From assembly GCA_017999835.1 (NCBI GenBank), contig JAGNLA010000004.1, forward strand, positions 75,923 through 139,922: a DNA stretch of 64,000 nucleotides. The letters run 5' to 3'. Positions 63,758 through 64,000 of this stretch are shown here, in pieces (positions within the stretch are counted from its first letter, which is position 1; the number at the start of each line of letters is the position of its first letter). The stretch comes from Caldisericia bacterium (lineage in GTDB: Bacteria; Caldisericota; Caldisericia; JAAYUI01). The translations under genes were made by a program, and so were the position numbers. The notes below the pieces were generated by a model, which made no database searches, was not told the DNA's origin, and worked only from the letters and a program-made list of their open reading frames with translations.

Positions 63758-64000
63758 TTATTCGTTGTCCGAACCAGGATTTACGAATGTTACGACTGTT
63801 GATTTCTTTCTGTAGCGAAGGTCAATGTTGGGGTTAACTGAGGATTCTGATCTTGCGTTCTTGTCAGTTGCCCTTGTCATAAGAAGGAACGTTCCTTCTG
63901 AGCTGACCGGGGTGTTGACTGAGAATGACCATGTGTTGGTCTTGTTGTCGAGGTTTGTGTCAACCCATGTCTGGCCACCATCGAACGAGGGTTCGACTTT
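63758..64000 (-). CDS. 3' end of a secreted Ig-like domain protein (runs off the window)
   Basis: Open from base 64000 to a TAA at 63760-63758: 80 codons plus stop with no internal stop. The peptide reads 'VEPSFDGGQTWVDTNLDNKT', then 'WSFSVNTPVSSEGTFLLMTR' and 'ATDKNARSESSVNPNIDL', ending 'VTFVNPGSDNE'. The 'S.DGG.TW ... W.F......G....RATD..G..' plan is that of Ig/FN3-like beta-sandwiches at the end of large surface proteins. The rest of the gene lies outside the window. Confidence 0.75.
   Translation of the reverse strand, partial: KVEPSFDGGQTWVDTNLDNKTNTWSFSVNTPVSSEGTFLLMTRATDKNARSESSVNPNIDLRYRKKSTVVTFVNPGSDNE

Overview
The window looks like a chromosomal segment of an anaerobic bacterium of uncertain phylum. 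It combines a membrane pyrophosphatase, a four-subunit Na+-pumping decarboxylase, a PFK-family enzyme, a short thermophile/archaeal-like S-adenosylhomocysteinase, and many secreted proteins built from PQQ/NHL beta-propellers, NEW3-like Ig repeats and copper-amine-oxidase-N 'stalk' domains. Such a mix is seen in several deep-branching or candidate phyla (Caldisericota-like lineages are one possibility), but no rRNA or other phylogenetic marker is present, so the assignment is open. Several genes have a -10 box only 6-7 nt before the start codon and no Shine-Dalgarno sequence, which suggests leaderless transcription alongside ordinary SD-led genes.

Layout. 1-4869: end of a DUF3352-like gene, a secreted PQQ propeller protein and an NHL-repeat protein. 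5243-8437: promoter, tRNA-Val(CAC), hppA (K+-dependent type) and a divergent PFK, ending at a terminator. 8549-12041: two divergent small lipoproteins, a methyltransferase, an SPL-like radical SAM gene with no canonical start codon, and a membrane protein. 12193-15800: complete Na+-translocating methylmalonyl-CoA-type decarboxylase operon (alpha, gamma, biotin carrier, beta). 15820-17622: secreted toroid-like protein. 17660-32514: six tandem minus-strand genes for large secreted propeller paralogues that share a C-terminal module. 32599-34101: flavodoxin-fold oxidoreductase and a lipoprotein. 34188-38846: pyrG and uvrA. 38870-41466: a low-GC propeller lipoprotein gene flanked by two 95-bp copies of the uvrA 3' end. 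41493-46006: a coupled pair of secreted multidomain proteins. 46260-48985: tldD and tldE. 49082-56170: two propeller lipoproteins and two NEW3-like repeat proteins. 56220-60998: a clan GH-A-like secreted protein and a 1092-aa stalk-domain protein. 61243-63661: ahcY, a polytopic membrane protein and a zinc-ribbon/DUF2007 protein. 63758-64000: 3' end of a secreted Ig-like protein that continues past the window.

How it fits together. The pyrophosphatase and the decarboxylase both point to an ion-gradient (probably Na+) economy in which PPi and acyl-CoA decarboxylation supply the gradient. The PFK gene directly after hppA would usually be read as PPi-linked glycolysis, but its phosphoryl-donor site is substituted at several key positions. 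Most other genes encode exported proteins, chiefly a local expansion of beta-propellers. The best candidates for something undescribed are the six-gene propeller array with its shared C-terminal 'SNGLLD ... WG' module, and the evidence that propeller genes were inserted with duplication of neighbouring sequence (uvrA tail; promoter and start of a NEW3-repeat gene).
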